A stretch of DNA of 64,000 nucleotides from Pontibacter pamirensis (GTDB taxonomy: Bacteria > Bacteroidota > Bacteroidia > Cytophagales > Hymenobacteraceae): NCBI RefSeq assembly GCF_010015475.1, contig NZ_SSNI01000019.1, positions 1 through 64,000 on the forward strand, written 5' to 3'. A program made the translations under genes and the position numbers. Below, piece by piece: positions 41,100-50,515 of this stretch. The first letter of the stretch is position 1, and each line of letters begins with the position of its first letter. The notes below the pieces were generated by a model. It made no database searches. It saw nothing but the letters and a program-made list of their open reading frames with translations, and was not told where the DNA came from.

Positions 41100-43583
41100 T
41101 TATTCTGTTCTCTTTTTTGTGAAGCTTGGTATATTAACCTTCATCTCAACCGAGTACAGCCGGCCGATAAAAGGTGACGCCACAAATTCTCTTACCTGCG
41201 CATCGAATACGTTCGTTACCTGTGCTGCGGCAGTGAAATAGTTGCTTATTCTAAAGCCTGCGCTCACATCCACATTAGTAAAACCACCTAAAGGACCATA
41301 ATTCCAGGTTCTGCCAAAGCGGGCATTTTCTTTCAGCCCCAGTTCCTCGTCTGCCTCCGCAGCTACGTTAATGCCTGAGAAGAAATCGAACTCCTGCACC
41401 CAACGAGTAAATACCGAACCGAAAAATCTGCCCTGGCTATAATTGGCCGCAAGGCTAAAGCGATTGGCAGGAGCGTTTATAGATAAATCCAGCTGGTTTA
41501 CTTTTCCGTCTTTATTACCATCGTTCGTCAGGTCGTCTTTATCAATTTTATAGCCGAAGTAGGAGTAGTTCGCCACGAAGTTCAGCGCCTGGGTAGGAGC
41601 AAATGTTAATCCTAAATCTGCGCCATAAGTGTCTACCTCTCCGAAGTTAACATAGGTAAGTAGAAAGCCTGCGCCCGCTTCAGGAGTTCCAGGTATTACC
41701 TCAGACATAGGTGTGCTGCCTCTGTGGGTAACAGTACGGCCTTGTGTGGCAATGTTAATGGCCGGGCTCAGAAAGTTCTTGGACATGCTATAGTAAGCAT
41801 TGGCATCAAGGTAAAAGTGTTCTGAAAGCTTGCCTTTATAACCTGTTTCTATTGTGTTGATGGACTCTACCTGCAGCTTTTCTATTTTGGTGCCATCACT
41901 TAAGGTATAGCCTTCGCCGTTACCAATCAGCAAACCACCAAACAGGTAGCCTTCCAGGTTAAGTATGGTAGGCGCTGCGATGCCCCTGCCATACGTTAAG
42001 CGTACAGAATGGTCGTTCTGCGACCACACTAAGGCAGCCTTTGGTATAAAGTTGAAGCCGTAAAGCTCATGGTTGTCGGCACGGCCTGCTGCCACTACCT
42101 TAAAGCCCCCGCCAAGTTGCCTCTCCAGCTGTCCGTAGAAACCAACCTGATCTATCACTATCGGTCCACCCAGATCAAAAAGATACGTGTTACGGCTGTT
42201 TGCTATGTCACGCTGGTACTGCGCACCCACAATATAGTCGACCCCCACCAAGCGGTTATTATACTGCACCTCTCCATTTAAACGGCGGGAGGCGTCTTTA
42301 AATACAGATCCGCGGGCTAGTGCTACTCCCGCAGCTGGCGTAGCGCCAAACCACTGCTCGGTATAGGATCTACTCCGTGCTTCTTCCTCACTAAAGCCTG
42401 CATTTTTAAAACTCAGGTAGTTCTGCGTACGCTGGTTAATGGCATAGGTATCATCTGTGTTACTCCATGTATGGTATAACTGCGCGAATACCCTTGGAGA
42501 AACATAACGTGTCTGGAGGTAATGCACCTGCCAGTCTTTGATCTGGTTTCGCCCGGCATTTGTCTGCGCCAGGAAGTTAGAGTTGTTGCCACCATACGAC
42601 ACGATGATATCAGATTTGTTGTTTAAGCTGTAGTACACGGCGGCTTCACCCCGCAATGTATTAAACTTCCTGTCCAGGTCAATTTCTGTTGCCCGTTGCG
42701 TGGCACCGAAATACACGGTATCGTCATAGGCAAATTCCAGACCTTTGGTATACTCCCCGGTTACTTTAAAGGCAAACTTCGGGCTTAGCACCATGGCATG
42801 CCTGAACCTGCCTGAAAACACCTGCTGGTTACCTGCCGTGAGTGCCAAGGTGGTGCCCTCTGAACGACGAGGATCTTTTGTAAGGGTGTTCACCAGGCCG
42901 TTATGTGCATTAGGGCCATAAAGCGCTGCAACCGGGCCAAGCACTACCTCTACCCGCTCAATATCTTCTTTCACAACCGTAGACAGTGCTCCTAAAGGCA
43001 GACCTGTGGCAATAAGTGTAGATAGACGGCCGTCGTTCATCTGCAGGTTTTTAGGGTTAAAAGCACTGCTCATACCCCTCACGTTGATACCTAATACCCC
43101 CGTACGAATAAACTCCACCCCTTTTTGCCTGGCAAGCAGCTCTCCTACGTTAAAGGAAGGTAGTTCTTCAAGTTCGCGTGAGGTAATGACACTGATAGTG
43201 GCAGGAGCCTCGGTCAGCTTTTCTGGCCTGCGCGAAGCCGACACTACCACTTCCTGGCCTAGCATAGCAGAAGAATTCATCTCAACCGTTCCGAGATCAG
43301 TCGTGCCGCCGGCGCTTACAGTTACCGGAATGTCTGGATAGGAGTATCCTACGTAGGAGATGCGCAGGCTATGGGTTCCTGCAGGCACCTCCCGAATCAG
43401 GAATTCCCCGTTAGAGTCGGTGGTGGAGCCTTTGGTAGAGCCTTTTACCAGAACCGTGGCACCTATCAGTGCCTCTTTTGTATCGGTCCCGACCACTCTA
43501 CCTGTGATGATACCACCACTTTGCGCCATCGTTGCCTGTACTATACAGAGCAGCGACAGCAGGATTAGGTAAATTTTTTTCAT
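41100..43583 (-). CDS. TonB-dependent outer-membrane receptor with carboxypeptidase-like N-domain
   Basis: The 827-residue protein has a signal peptide (IYLILLSLLCIVQATMAQ), a carboxypeptidase-regulatory-like domain (25-105: GRVVGTDTKEALIGATVLVK, LRISYVGY), a plug domain (125-235: EKLTEAPATISVITSRELEE, NVRGMSSAF, IERVEVVLGPVAALYGPNAH) and a barrel to the end (AAQVTNVFDAQVREFVASPF). It is a transporter energised by TonB, taking up a substrate too large for porins. The barrel part resembles receptors outside the SusC group, and no SusD gene is nearby. Its place between a dehydrogenase and a hydrolase suggests oligomeric hydroxyalkanoate as cargo, which is a guess. Confidence 0.9.
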   Translation of the reverse strand: MKKIYLILLSLLCIVQATMAQSGGIITGRVVGTDTKEALIGATVLVKGSTKGSTTDSNGEFLIREVPAGTHSLRISYVGYSYPDIPVTVSAGGTTDLGTVEMNSSAMLGQEVVVSASRRPEKLTEAPATISVITSRELEELPSFNVGELLARQKGVEFIRTGVLGINVRGMSSAFNPKNLQMNDGRLSTLIATGLPLGALSTVVKEDIERVEVVLGPVAALYGPNAHNGLVNTLTKDPRRSEGTTLALTAGNQQVFSGRFRHAMVLSPKFAFKVTGEYTKGLEFAYDDTVYFGATQRATEIDLDRKFNTLRGEAAVYYSLNNKSDIIVSYGGNNSNFLAQTNAGRNQIKDWQVHYLQTRYVSPRVFAQLYHTWSNTDDTYAINQRTQNYLSFKNAGFSEEEARSRSYTEQWFGATPAAGVALARGSVFKDASRRLNGEVQYNNRLVGVDYIVGAQYQRDIANSRNTYLFDLGGPIVIDQVGFYGQLERQLGGGFKVVAAGRADNHELYGFNFIPKAALVWSQNDHSVRLTYGRGIAAPTILNLEGYLFGGLLIGNGEGYTLSDGTKIEKLQVESINTIETGYKGKLSEHFYLDANAYYSMSKNFLSPAINIATQGRTVTHRGSTPMSEVIPGTPEAGAGFLLTYVNFGEVDTYGADLGLTFAPTQALNFVANYSYFGYKIDKDDLTNDGNKDGKVNQLDLSINAPANRFSLAANYSQGRFFGSVFTRWVQEFDFFSGINVAAEADEELGLKENARFGRTWNYGPLGGFTNVDVSAGFRISNYFTAAAQVTNVFDAQVREFVASPFIGRLYSVEMKVNIPSFTKKRTE

Positions 43584-43650
43584 GGCATTAAGGTTAGATG
43601 AAATAGGTTAGGTATATGTTATTTTAGTTTAAGTCGATTTTAAAGCGTAT

Positions 43651-44641
43651 TCATTTTAGGAAGTCCCGCACTGCTTCATTAAAAGCCTCTGGTTTCTCAA
43701 ACTGCAGAAAATGTCCCGCATCGGGCACCATCACCACCTGGCTATTTCTGATGCGCTCTTTCCCAATGTCAGCCACTGCTTTAGATGTGAGGTTGGGGTT
43801 AAAATATTTGTTTGGGATCAGGGCATCGTTTTCTCCAAAAACCAGCAGCGTTGGCATCTGTAGTTGCGGCAACTTGTCATACACCGGTTCGTCTACCATC
43901 GCAGCCACGCTACCCGCCACCGCTTTGCTGTAGTTGCCGAAATCTGCGGATGTTGCCATCTTCAGGCGGTCATCTATCATCGGCTGCACATCGGCGGGCA
44001 TCTGATAGAAGTTGACTTTGTAGCTAGCTAATACCTGCTCTGGTTTGGTGTTCTGTATGCTTTCCGGTGTCACGGTTTCTTTGAACTGCTGCTTCTGCTG
44101 GTTAGTAAAAGTCTCCAGGCCGGCAGGGGCCGCTAATATTAGTTTCTTCACCCGTTCAGGAGCCTGCAACGCTGCCGTAATGGCCACCTGTCCTCCCATG
44201 GAATGCCCCGCCAGCACCGCCTGCTTTATTTTCAGCTTGTCCATCAGGACCAACACCGTATTAGCGTAATGCGCCATACTTACCTGCACGCCTTCTTTGG
44301 TTGACTTCCCGTATCCCGGCAGGTCCAGGGCAATCGTCCTATAGTTCCTGCTCAGTTCTGCGATGTTCTTTTCCCAGGCAGGGAGGTAACTGCCTAGTCC
44401 ATGTATAAAATATAAAAATGATAGTTTCCGGGCCTTTTCCTTCGTCCACATAAGCCACCGTTTCACCATTCAGCAGCATCGCTTTTTTCACCGGATACTT
44501 ATAGCTGAGGCTCTCAAAAACAGGGTCTGCAGTGGCCGTAGCAGCACTGGTTGATTGAGCCACAGGGGCCTGGGACTGTCCGAAGAGGGGAAGCAGGCAA
44601 ACCAACAACAGGAGCAGGAGCTGTTTATAGTTTTTTTTCAT
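43651..44641 (-). pseudogene. Exported alpha/beta hydrolase, frameshifted by a 7-bp tandem duplication
   Basis: The first frame starts at 44641 with a signal peptide (QLLLLLLVCLLPLFGQSQA) and reads to LLNGETVAYVDEGKGPETII. It then goes out of frame, while the next frame supplies the oxyanion-hole HGLGSYLPAWEKNI, the nucleophile elbow AGHSMGGQVA, the Asp in FGENDALIP and the His in VPDAGHFLQF. At the junction the plus strand reads TATAAAA twice in tandem (44404-44410, 44411-44417). Removing one copy restores IIFIHGLG in frame, so the lesion is a 7-bp duplication. The intact protein would have about 328 residues and a complete Ser-Asp-His triad. The gene's start overlaps the symporter's stop by 17 bases. 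Confidence 0.85.
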
Positions 44642-46187
44642 AAGCTGGTTTGATCAAGGGTTTAGCTGGAGCAGGAGCAGGTGCTTGATGCTGTACCGGG
44701 GCAGGTTCCCGGAAAGTGTAGTATAAGGCCAGGCCCACAATAACCGAAGCAATAATGGCCAGGGCGGCGGCAATGCCGGGGTTGCGCACTGGGGCATCCA
44801 TGTAAGAGGTAAGGCCACCGTAGTACACTGCAAAATGCACCACCACTGAGGTGATAGAGGCCGCCACCGGCGCTACCAGCGGCACACGCTTCAGGAACAT
44901 ACCAAAAAGCACCGGCACAAAAGCTGCCGAGAAATAGGCGTATACCCCATTCTGCGCAAAGATGCCCACACTCAGGTTCGGGTTCAGGAGCTGGTCCCAT
45001 GTCAGGAGCACTGAAACAATGGCCAGGGCCACAATCACCAGTCTGTTGATGAGAACGCTATGTGCCTCCACCCGTGGTCCAAAAGCAGGAGCAAGAATAT
45101 CAGAGGTAATGGTAATGGACAGCGACTGAATCAGCCCTTCCAAAGTAGAGAGTCCTGCCGATATCAGCCCCAGCACCACCAGCAGCCCTATGTATACCGT
45201 AAATTCGCTCACCACATAAGCCGACATAATGCCGTCCAGCGGAATAGGCTGCCCATTTATCTGCAGGTTAGGGAAAGTGAGGCGGGCGTAGAGGCCGGCT
45301 ATAACCACCAGGAAGAAAAGCGCCTCCGTCAACACCCCTACCAGCAGGTACAGGTTCACGTCTTTCTCGTTTTTGAGCAGCAGCGATTTAGTGATGATGT
45401 GCGGCTGGCAAACAATGGCCACACCGATGATGATTTGGCAGACGATGATCTCAAAGTAATCCCGGAACAGGAAGCTGGCCGGATTTGTCGGTTGCACCAG
45501 CAGCGGGTCAATGGCAGCCAATTTGTCTAGGAAGCCCTGTATGCCGTTGCTGAAATTTTCGTAGCCAGAACCTAGTAATATGAAGGCCACCACCACCATC
45601 AGGATAGCCTGGACCATGTTAGTATATACCATGGAATTGGCGCCCCCGAACATCATGTAACCAAACACGAACACCACGATGCCGACACATACATGCAGCT
45701 CATTCAGATTCAGTACACTAGCCAACACTTTCGTCAGCCCTACGCAAATCAAAACAATGAACGTAATCAGCAGCAGCGACAGAAACGCGAAGAAGATGGC
45801 GTAGCCGCGGCTTTTGTACACCGCTCCCATCCACTGCGCCATTGTCTGCGCCTTTACCGCGGTGCCCATCGCCCTGAATCCTTTTGTCAGCACCACCAGC
45901 GACAGCAGCGCAGCGGCAGGCAAGGCAATGGCCATGGAAATAAAACCGCTCACGCCATACAGCGCCACAAAGCCCGGATTGATGATGAAGGTAGCAGCAC
46001 TTGTCATGGAAGCAGCCAGTGCCAAGCCAACAGCCACCGGAGAGAAAGCCACACTACCTAAGGCGTAATCCGCAATGGAACGGATGCGCAAAGCTCCCCG
46101 CACCACAAAAAAAAGAATGAGGGCAGCGTAAGCGGTAACAAGTATCCAACCAGCCGTTACAAGTTCAGAAGAGGCCAAGCTGTTCAT
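44625..46187 (-). CDS. Sodium:solute symporter (SSS family)
   Basis: The 520-residue membrane protein has about 13 transmembrane helices, in the LeuT-like fold of the SSS family. Family landmarks include ADYALGSVAFSPVAVGLALA near the N-terminus, FGGANSMVYTNMVQAILM in the middle and VLGLISAGLSTLEGLIQSL around helix 9. A proline- and alanine-rich cytoplasmic tail (REPAPVQHQAPAPAPAKP) ends it. It imports a small organic acid, or another solute, with Na+. It is the first gene of the minus-strand cluster, and the next, broken hydrolase gene overlaps its end. The LytTR regulator gene lies 200 bases upstream on the same strand. Confidence 0.88.
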   Translation of the reverse strand: MNSLASSELVTAGWILVTAYAALILFFVVRGALRIRSIADYALGSVAFSPVAVGLALAASMTSAATFIINPGFVALYGVSGFISMAIALPAAALLSLVVLTKGFRAMGTAVKAQTMAQWMGAVYKSRGYAIFFAFLSLLLITFIVLICVGLTKVLASVLNLNELHVCVGIVVFVFGYMMFGGANSMVYTNMVQAILMVVVAFILLGSGYENFSNGIQGFLDKLAAIDPLLVQPTNPASFLFRDYFEIIVCQIIIGVAIVCQPHIITKSLLLKNEKDVNLYLLVGVLTEALFFLVVIAGLYARLTFPNLQINGQPIPLDGIMSAYVVSEFTVYIGLLVVLGLISAGLSTLEGLIQSLSITITSDILAPAFGPRVEAHSVLINRLVIVALAIVSVLLTWDQLLNPNLSVGIFAQNGVYAYFSAAFVPVLFGMFLKRVPLVAPVAASITSVVVHFAVYYGGLTSYMDAPVRNPGIAAALAIIASVIVGLALYYTFREPAPVQHQAPAPAPAKPLIKPAYEKKL

Positions 46188-46386
46188 AGGCAGCAGTGTT
46201 AATTAAAGCATTGTGCAATTAAAGTAGGAAATAATTAACATTGCTCTAAGCCTATACTTGCGAACGCAGTATCTTTTGAGGTGAAATCAGGAGAGGGTTA
46301 GGTGAAGCTTATTTGCTTGAAGTGAGTAATCATTCACTTGAATAAAAGTATTGATTTTATATCTTCTGTAGAAGAAAGCTGAAGGG

Positions 46387-47166
46387 TTATATAATCTGAA
46401 GCCGCTTCAGAAGCGCATCCTTGTGCGTGTTACCGATTGGAATGTGCTTGCCGCCCACCAAGATGTTGTTGTCTTCAATGGCCTCAATAGCCGTGAGCCG
46501 CACGATATAAGAGCGGTGCACCCGCATGAAATCCTTGGACGGGAGGCGCTGCTCCAGGTTCTTCAGGCTTTGGCTGACAAGGTAAACGTGCTGCGAGGTT
46601 TTGATGTTACTGTAAATATCCTGCGCCTCAGCCCATACAATATCCCCGAGTGCCACCTTTTCCAGGCGGTTGCGCACCTTCACAAACAGCGCGTCGTGCA
46701 GCAGGTAATTGCCTGTCTCCTCCGGGGTTGCCCCGTCTGGATTAGCAGCACCTACTGCCGGTTGTACTGCTGTGGCAGGCTGTTGCAACCGGGAACTGGC
46801 ATTATGTATGGCCACCTCAATGCTGCTTTGTAGCGTGCGCACATCAAAGGGTTTTACGAGGTAAGCATGCGGCTTGGTGAGCTTGGCCCTGTCAATTGTC
46901 TCTTTGTCAGAGAGGGCTGTCATGAAGATGAAGGGTATATTGCTTGATTTAGAAAGTATGGCAGCCGTGTCGATCCCATCCAGTTTTCCTTCCAGCGTGA
47001 TATCCAGTATCACCAGGTCCGGGTTGTGCTTATGCACCTCCAGCAGCAGTTCCTCTCCCGAACTTACCACCTGGCATACGGCATATCCCATATCCTCCAA
47101 AGAAAAGGATAAGTTGTGTGCAATCACCACATCATCTTCCGCAATCAGTAGCTTCACCTTGGCCAT
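46387..47166 (-). CDS. LytTR-family response regulator
   Basis: The 259-residue protein has an N-terminal receiver domain (VKLLIAEDDVVIAHNLSFSL, phosphoacceptor Asp in LVILDITLEGKLDGID, switch Thr in FIFMTAL, Lys in HAYLVKPFDV) and a C-terminal LytTR DNA-binding domain (ALGDIVWAEAQDIYSNIKTS, VSQSLKNLEQRL, FMRVHRSYIVRLTAIEAIED, HIPIGNTHKDALLKRL). A linker of low complexity joins them. It lies back to back with the 7TMR-DISM kinase (47314), the likely partner, with 147 bases between, and upstream of the symporter on the same strand, which is a plausible target. Confidence 0.92.
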   Translation of the reverse strand: MAKVKLLIAEDDVVIAHNLSFSLEDMGYAVCQVVSSGEELLLEVHKHNPDLVILDITLEGKLDGIDTAAILSKSSNIPFIFMTALSDKETIDRAKLTKPHAYLVKPFDVRTLQSSIEVAIHNASSRLQQPATAVQPAVGAANPDGATPEETGNYLLHDALFVKVRNRLEKVALGDIVWAEAQDIYSNIKTSQHVYLVSQSLKNLEQRLPSKDFMRVHRSYIVRLTAIEAIEDNNILVGGKHIPIGNTHKDALLKRLQII

Positions 47167-47313
47167 ATCACTGTTTATGATTTTGTTTAGTTTGTCTAAT
47201 CCTGTGAGGCCGATAGTCCCTAACAGCTTTTCAATATAGATAAAATAAGATAAAAGCGAAAGAAGAGAGTCTTCACTTTATGATTATCTGAAGAAGATTT
47301 TATAACTTGATAT

Positions 47314-49488
47314 ATGCTTTCCTCTGTTCCTTATTTGATGCGCCGCGTAAAACCATGGCTGCTTTGCCTGCTGCTGTTGATAGCAGCAGGCAAAGCAGCC
47401 ATGGGCAGTACACAGGCGGCTGATACGGTTCGGCTACAGGATACGGGGCAGGAGGTGCTGCTACCTTTGCAGGTATACCACGACAGCGAGGGTAAACTGA
47501 AACTACCGGAGGTGCAACAAAAGGTTTTTTCCCGCCTTGATACTGCTGCCACCATGCAGGCCGGTAAAACAGTGCATTGGGTGCGCGTGGTCCTCCACAA
47601 CCAAACAGAACACGAGCAGACGCGCTATCTCTATGCTGGCGACTGGAGCAGAATGCAACTGTTTGCGCAGCAGCCAGACGGACATTTTGAGGAACGACAG
47701 ACGGGGCAACTGGTAGAGATGCAGGAGCGTGATGTGAAGCTGAACAAGCCTTTTGTGCGGGTGCAGGTCCTGCCACACAGCAATACCCTCTTATACCTCC
47801 GCTTGCAGGGCGACATCAACCTGTACAAGCCGCAGCGCCTGAGCCTGCAGCTGAAAACACCGGAGGAGGTGGTGCAGGCAAATAGCAACCGCCTCCTGAT
47901 TCAGGGCATCTTTATCGGGATTATTATCGTGATGGCGCTTTACAACCTCGCCCTGTACATATCCGTGCGCGACCGCAGCTACCTGTACTATGTTCTGGCG
48001 CTGACAGGCACTGGCTTATACTTCATGTTTTACCACGGCTTTGCGATGGAGCTGCTATGGCCACAGAAACCGTATTGGAATGCCCATAGCTTCGCCTTCA
48101 TTGTTACCTTTAACGGCCTGTTCCGGCTGCTCTTTACCCGCAGTTACCTTAACACCCGCCAAACCATGCCGCACTGGGACAAAGCCCTGACGCTGCTGGC
48201 GCTTTTATATGCACTTCCGGTGGCCATGGCCCTGCTCTCCTACTTTACGCCACTTGATTTACTGCAACCCTGCGTGGATTTAATAGGGCTGATAGGAGGA
48301 GGTGTGCTGGTGGTGATGCTGCTGGTAGGGGTGGCGGCGTTGCGGCAAGGGTACCGCCCGGCGCTGTACTTTCTTGTTGCAAATGTCTTTTTTGTAGTGG
48401 GTGCTTTACTTTTTATTTTGAAGGAAACGCACGTGCTGCCTAACACGCCGCTCACAGTATACTCTGCCCAGGTAGGCATGGTGGCGCAGGTAGTTCTGTT
48501 TTCGCTAGGTTTGGCTTACAGGTTGAATACGGTCACTAATGAGCTGGCTGCCGAGGTGCTGGAGAAAGAGCGGCTGGCACGCGAGAAGGAAACAGAGCGC
48601 AAGCGCCTGGCAGAAAAGCAGAAGAAAAAGCTGGAGGTGACGGTTGCGAAACGTACCGCCGCACTTGAGCACAAAACACAGGAGCTTAACCAAACGGTGG
48701 AGCAACTGAAGGAATCAGAGCACAAGCTGCTACGCCTTAACCAGCTCAAAGACCGCTTCTTCTCTATCATATCCCACGACCTGCGCACGCCGCTGGCCAC
48801 GCTGGATTCGTTTCTGAACATCCTGCTTAACTTCTCTCATAAAATGCAGCCGGAGCAGATGCAGAAGCTGGCGAACCACACACAGCTGTCGGTGCACAAC
48901 CTGCAGGCACTGCTGGAGAACCTGCTGCAGTGGGCTGCCTCCCAAACCAGCTCTGACCACAGCATGCGCTTTGAACCGCAGCTGCTGCAGGTGCAGGAAC
49001 TGGTGCAGCGCAACCTCGACCTGTTGCAGGACACGGCCGACGCCAAAGGTGTTAGCTGGCAGGTGACGGTATCACCTCAGCTGTTGGTTTTCGCCGACGC
49101 CAACATGCTCGACTTCATCATCCGGAACCTGCTGCACAACGCTATCAAGTTTTCGAAGGATGGTGATATTGTGAAGTTGCAGGCGCAGATAAATGCGGAG
49201 GGAACGGCCGAGATAGCGGTAACAGATGAAGGGATAGGTATGGTAGCAGAAGTACTGGATTCTCTCTTTCATGCCGAGCACCCCGCCATCACAACCAAAG
49301 GAACCGATAATGAAAAGGGAACAGGCTTAGGGCTGCTGCTGTGCCGCTTGTTTGTGGAGCGCTGCGGCGGTGCCATAAACGTGCAAAGCGAGGAGGGGAA
49401 AGGCACCCGCTTCTGGTTTATCTTACCACTGGCGCAACAAAATCAACCCCAAAACGAAGATAGGCTGATGCAGGAAGAAATATGCTAA
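47314..49488 (+). CDS. 7TMR-DISM sensor histidine kinase
   Basis: The 724-residue protein has a signal peptide (residues 9-30), an extracytoplasmic 7TMR-DISM domain (40-175: QTEHEQTRYLYAGDWSRMQL, NTLLYLRLQGDINLYKPQRL), seven membrane helices (about 190-400), a coiled coil (LAREKETERKRLAEKQKKKL), HisKA (FFSIISHDLRTPLATLDSFL) and HATPase (IIRNLLHNAIKFSKDGD, VTDEGIGMV, EKGTGLGLLLCRLFVERCGG). It likely senses a small ligand, perhaps a carbohydrate or organic acid, and phosphorylates the divergent LytTR regulator. A perfect 23-bp palindrome covers the codons of its signal peptide (47353-47404). Confidence 0.92.
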   Translation: MLSSVPYLMRRVKPWLLCLLLLIAAGKAAMGSTQAADTVRLQDTGQEVLLPLQVYHDSEGKLKLPEVQQKVFSRLDTAATMQAGKTVHWVRVVLHNQTEHEQTRYLYAGDWSRMQLFAQQPDGHFEERQTGQLVEMQERDVKLNKPFVRVQVLPHSNTLLYLRLQGDINLYKPQRLSLQLKTPEEVVQANSNRLLIQGIFIGIIIVMALYNLALYISVRDRSYLYYVLALTGTGLYFMFYHGFAMELLWPQKPYWNAHSFAFIVTFNGLFRLLFTRSYLNTRQTMPHWDKALTLLALLYALPVAMALLSYFTPLDLLQPCVDLIGLIGGGVLVVMLLVGVAALRQGYRPALYFLVANVFFVVGALLFILKETHVLPNTPLTVYSAQVGMVAQVVLFSLGLAYRLNTVTNELAAEVLEKERLAREKETERKRLAEKQKKKLEVTVAKRTAALEHKTQELNQTVEQLKESEHKLLRLNQLKDRFFSIISHDLRTPLATLDSFLNILLNFSHKMQPEQMQKLANHTQLSVHNLQALLENLLQWAASQTSSDHSMRFEPQLLQVQELVQRNLDLLQDTADAKGVSWQVTVSPQLLVFADANMLDFIIRNLLHNAIKFSKDGDIVKLQAQINAEGTAEIAVTDEGIGMVAEVLDSLFHAEHPAITTKGTDNEKGTGLGLLLCRLFVERCGGAINVQSEEGKGTRFWFILPLAQQNQPQNEDRLMQEEIC
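47353..47404. repeat. Perfect 23-bp inverted repeat inside the kinase signal-peptide codons
   Basis: The arms at 47353-47375 and 47382-47404 are exact reverse complements around GTTGAT. The mRNA would fold into a long GC-rich stem starting 39 bases after the start codon. The arms code PWLLCLLL and AAGKAAMG, so the palindrome also shapes the signal sequence. Confidence 0.85.
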
Positions 49489-49575
49489 ACCCGGCTTTTA
49501 TGGTATGTTTATACCTATTGCTTTCTCTTTCTATCTTCTAGATTTGTCTTACACCTCATCCTAACAAAAAAAACT

Positions 49576-50391
49576 ATGAGACACCGCTTGCCCGACGGAT
49601 TGGAGCTACACTATGAAATACACGGCGACACCAACGCCTCGCAGACCATTGTTTTTCTGAACGGCCTTTCACAGTCAACGGCGGCGTGGGCGGGGCTGGT
49701 GCATACGCTGGGAAGAAAGTATAAACTGGTGCTGGTCGATTTGTTGTTCCAGGGGAAATCAGATGCAGCGCCGGCGCACAGGAGTTTTGAAGGGCACGCA
49801 GCTGACCTCGCCCACCTGCTGCAGGCGCTACAGCTGCCTGAAACTATACTTGTAGGCATTTCCTACGGTGGTGCGGTGGCGCAACGCTTCCTGGTAAACC
49901 ACCCGGAGCTGGTGCAGGCATGTATGCTACTGTCTGCATTCCCGTACAAAGACGCCTATTTTGATGCCATCGGGTATAGTTGGGAAGCCGCTTTGAAAGT
50001 GGGAGGATACCCGCTGATGCTGGACGTAATGCTGCCAACGGTGCTGGGCCGCAGTTATTTCCTGAATCCTATCATCAGCATTGAGAACCTCAAAAACAGC
50101 AAAGCCAGCCAAAGCCCTACCTCCGAAAACATTCTGAAGCTGACGCAGGCCACCAAAGAGAGCGGCAATTACCTGGAGGAACTGAAAAAGGTGCAGGTGC
50201 CGGTGTTGGTAGTGCACGGCGAAGAAGACCTTCTATGCACAGTGGAAATGGGGCAGGCCATGTACCAGGCGCTGCCAAATGCCGAACTGGAGATATTGCC
50301 ACACGTAGGCCACACCTTAAATCTGGAGTGCATCCCGGACCTCATCCAACTCATTGATTCCTTTGCGGCAAAAGTGAAGCAGGTGGTATAA
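49576..50391 (+). CDS. Cytoplasmic alpha/beta hydrolase
   Basis: The 271-residue protein has no signal peptide and shows a full alpha/beta hydrolase set: oxyanion-hole FLNGLSQSTAAW, nucleophile elbow VGISYGGAVAQ (Ser), Asp in VVHGEEDLLCTVEMG and His in LPHVGHTLNL. The lid between residues 135 and 200 is helical. It resembles small esterase- or MhpC-type hydrolases whose substrate cannot be predicted. It follows the kinase after 87 bases on the same strand, without being clearly part of its unit, and ends in a terminator hairpin. Confidence 0.85.
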   Translation: MRHRLPDGLELHYEIHGDTNASQTIVFLNGLSQSTAAWAGLVHTLGRKYKLVLVDLLFQGKSDAAPAHRSFEGHAADLAHLLQALQLPETILVGISYGGAVAQRFLVNHPELVQACMLLSAFPYKDAYFDAIGYSWEAALKVGGYPLMLDVMLPTVLGRSYFLNPIISIENLKNSKASQSPTSENILKLTQATKESGNYLEELKKVQVPVLVVHGEEDLLCTVEMGQAMYQALPNAELEILPHVGHTLNLECIPDLIQLIDSFAAKVKQVV

Positions 50392-50429
50392 AAAACGCTC
50401 ACAGTGCCTCCCGGACCTGTGAGCGTTTT
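50392..50429 (+). terminator. Terminator of the alpha/beta hydrolase gene
   Basis: AAAACGCTCACAG (50392-50404) pairs with CTGTGAGCGTTTT (50417-50429) around an 11-base loop, immediately after the stop codon. Confidence 0.85.
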
Positions 50430-50515
50430 GCAAGGCATAAAGTTACTGCCACAGACATTCCTGCCGTAGATTAAAGAAAGTTCAATCTTTGTATTTTAAA
50501 CCAGAAAGAAGAGCT

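Noticed and set aside
47300..47776. Long minus-strand frame across the start of the 7TMR kinase gene
   Set aside because: It is a shadow of the kinase; its similar-looking hydrophobic segment exists only because the 23-bp palindrome reads the same on both strands.
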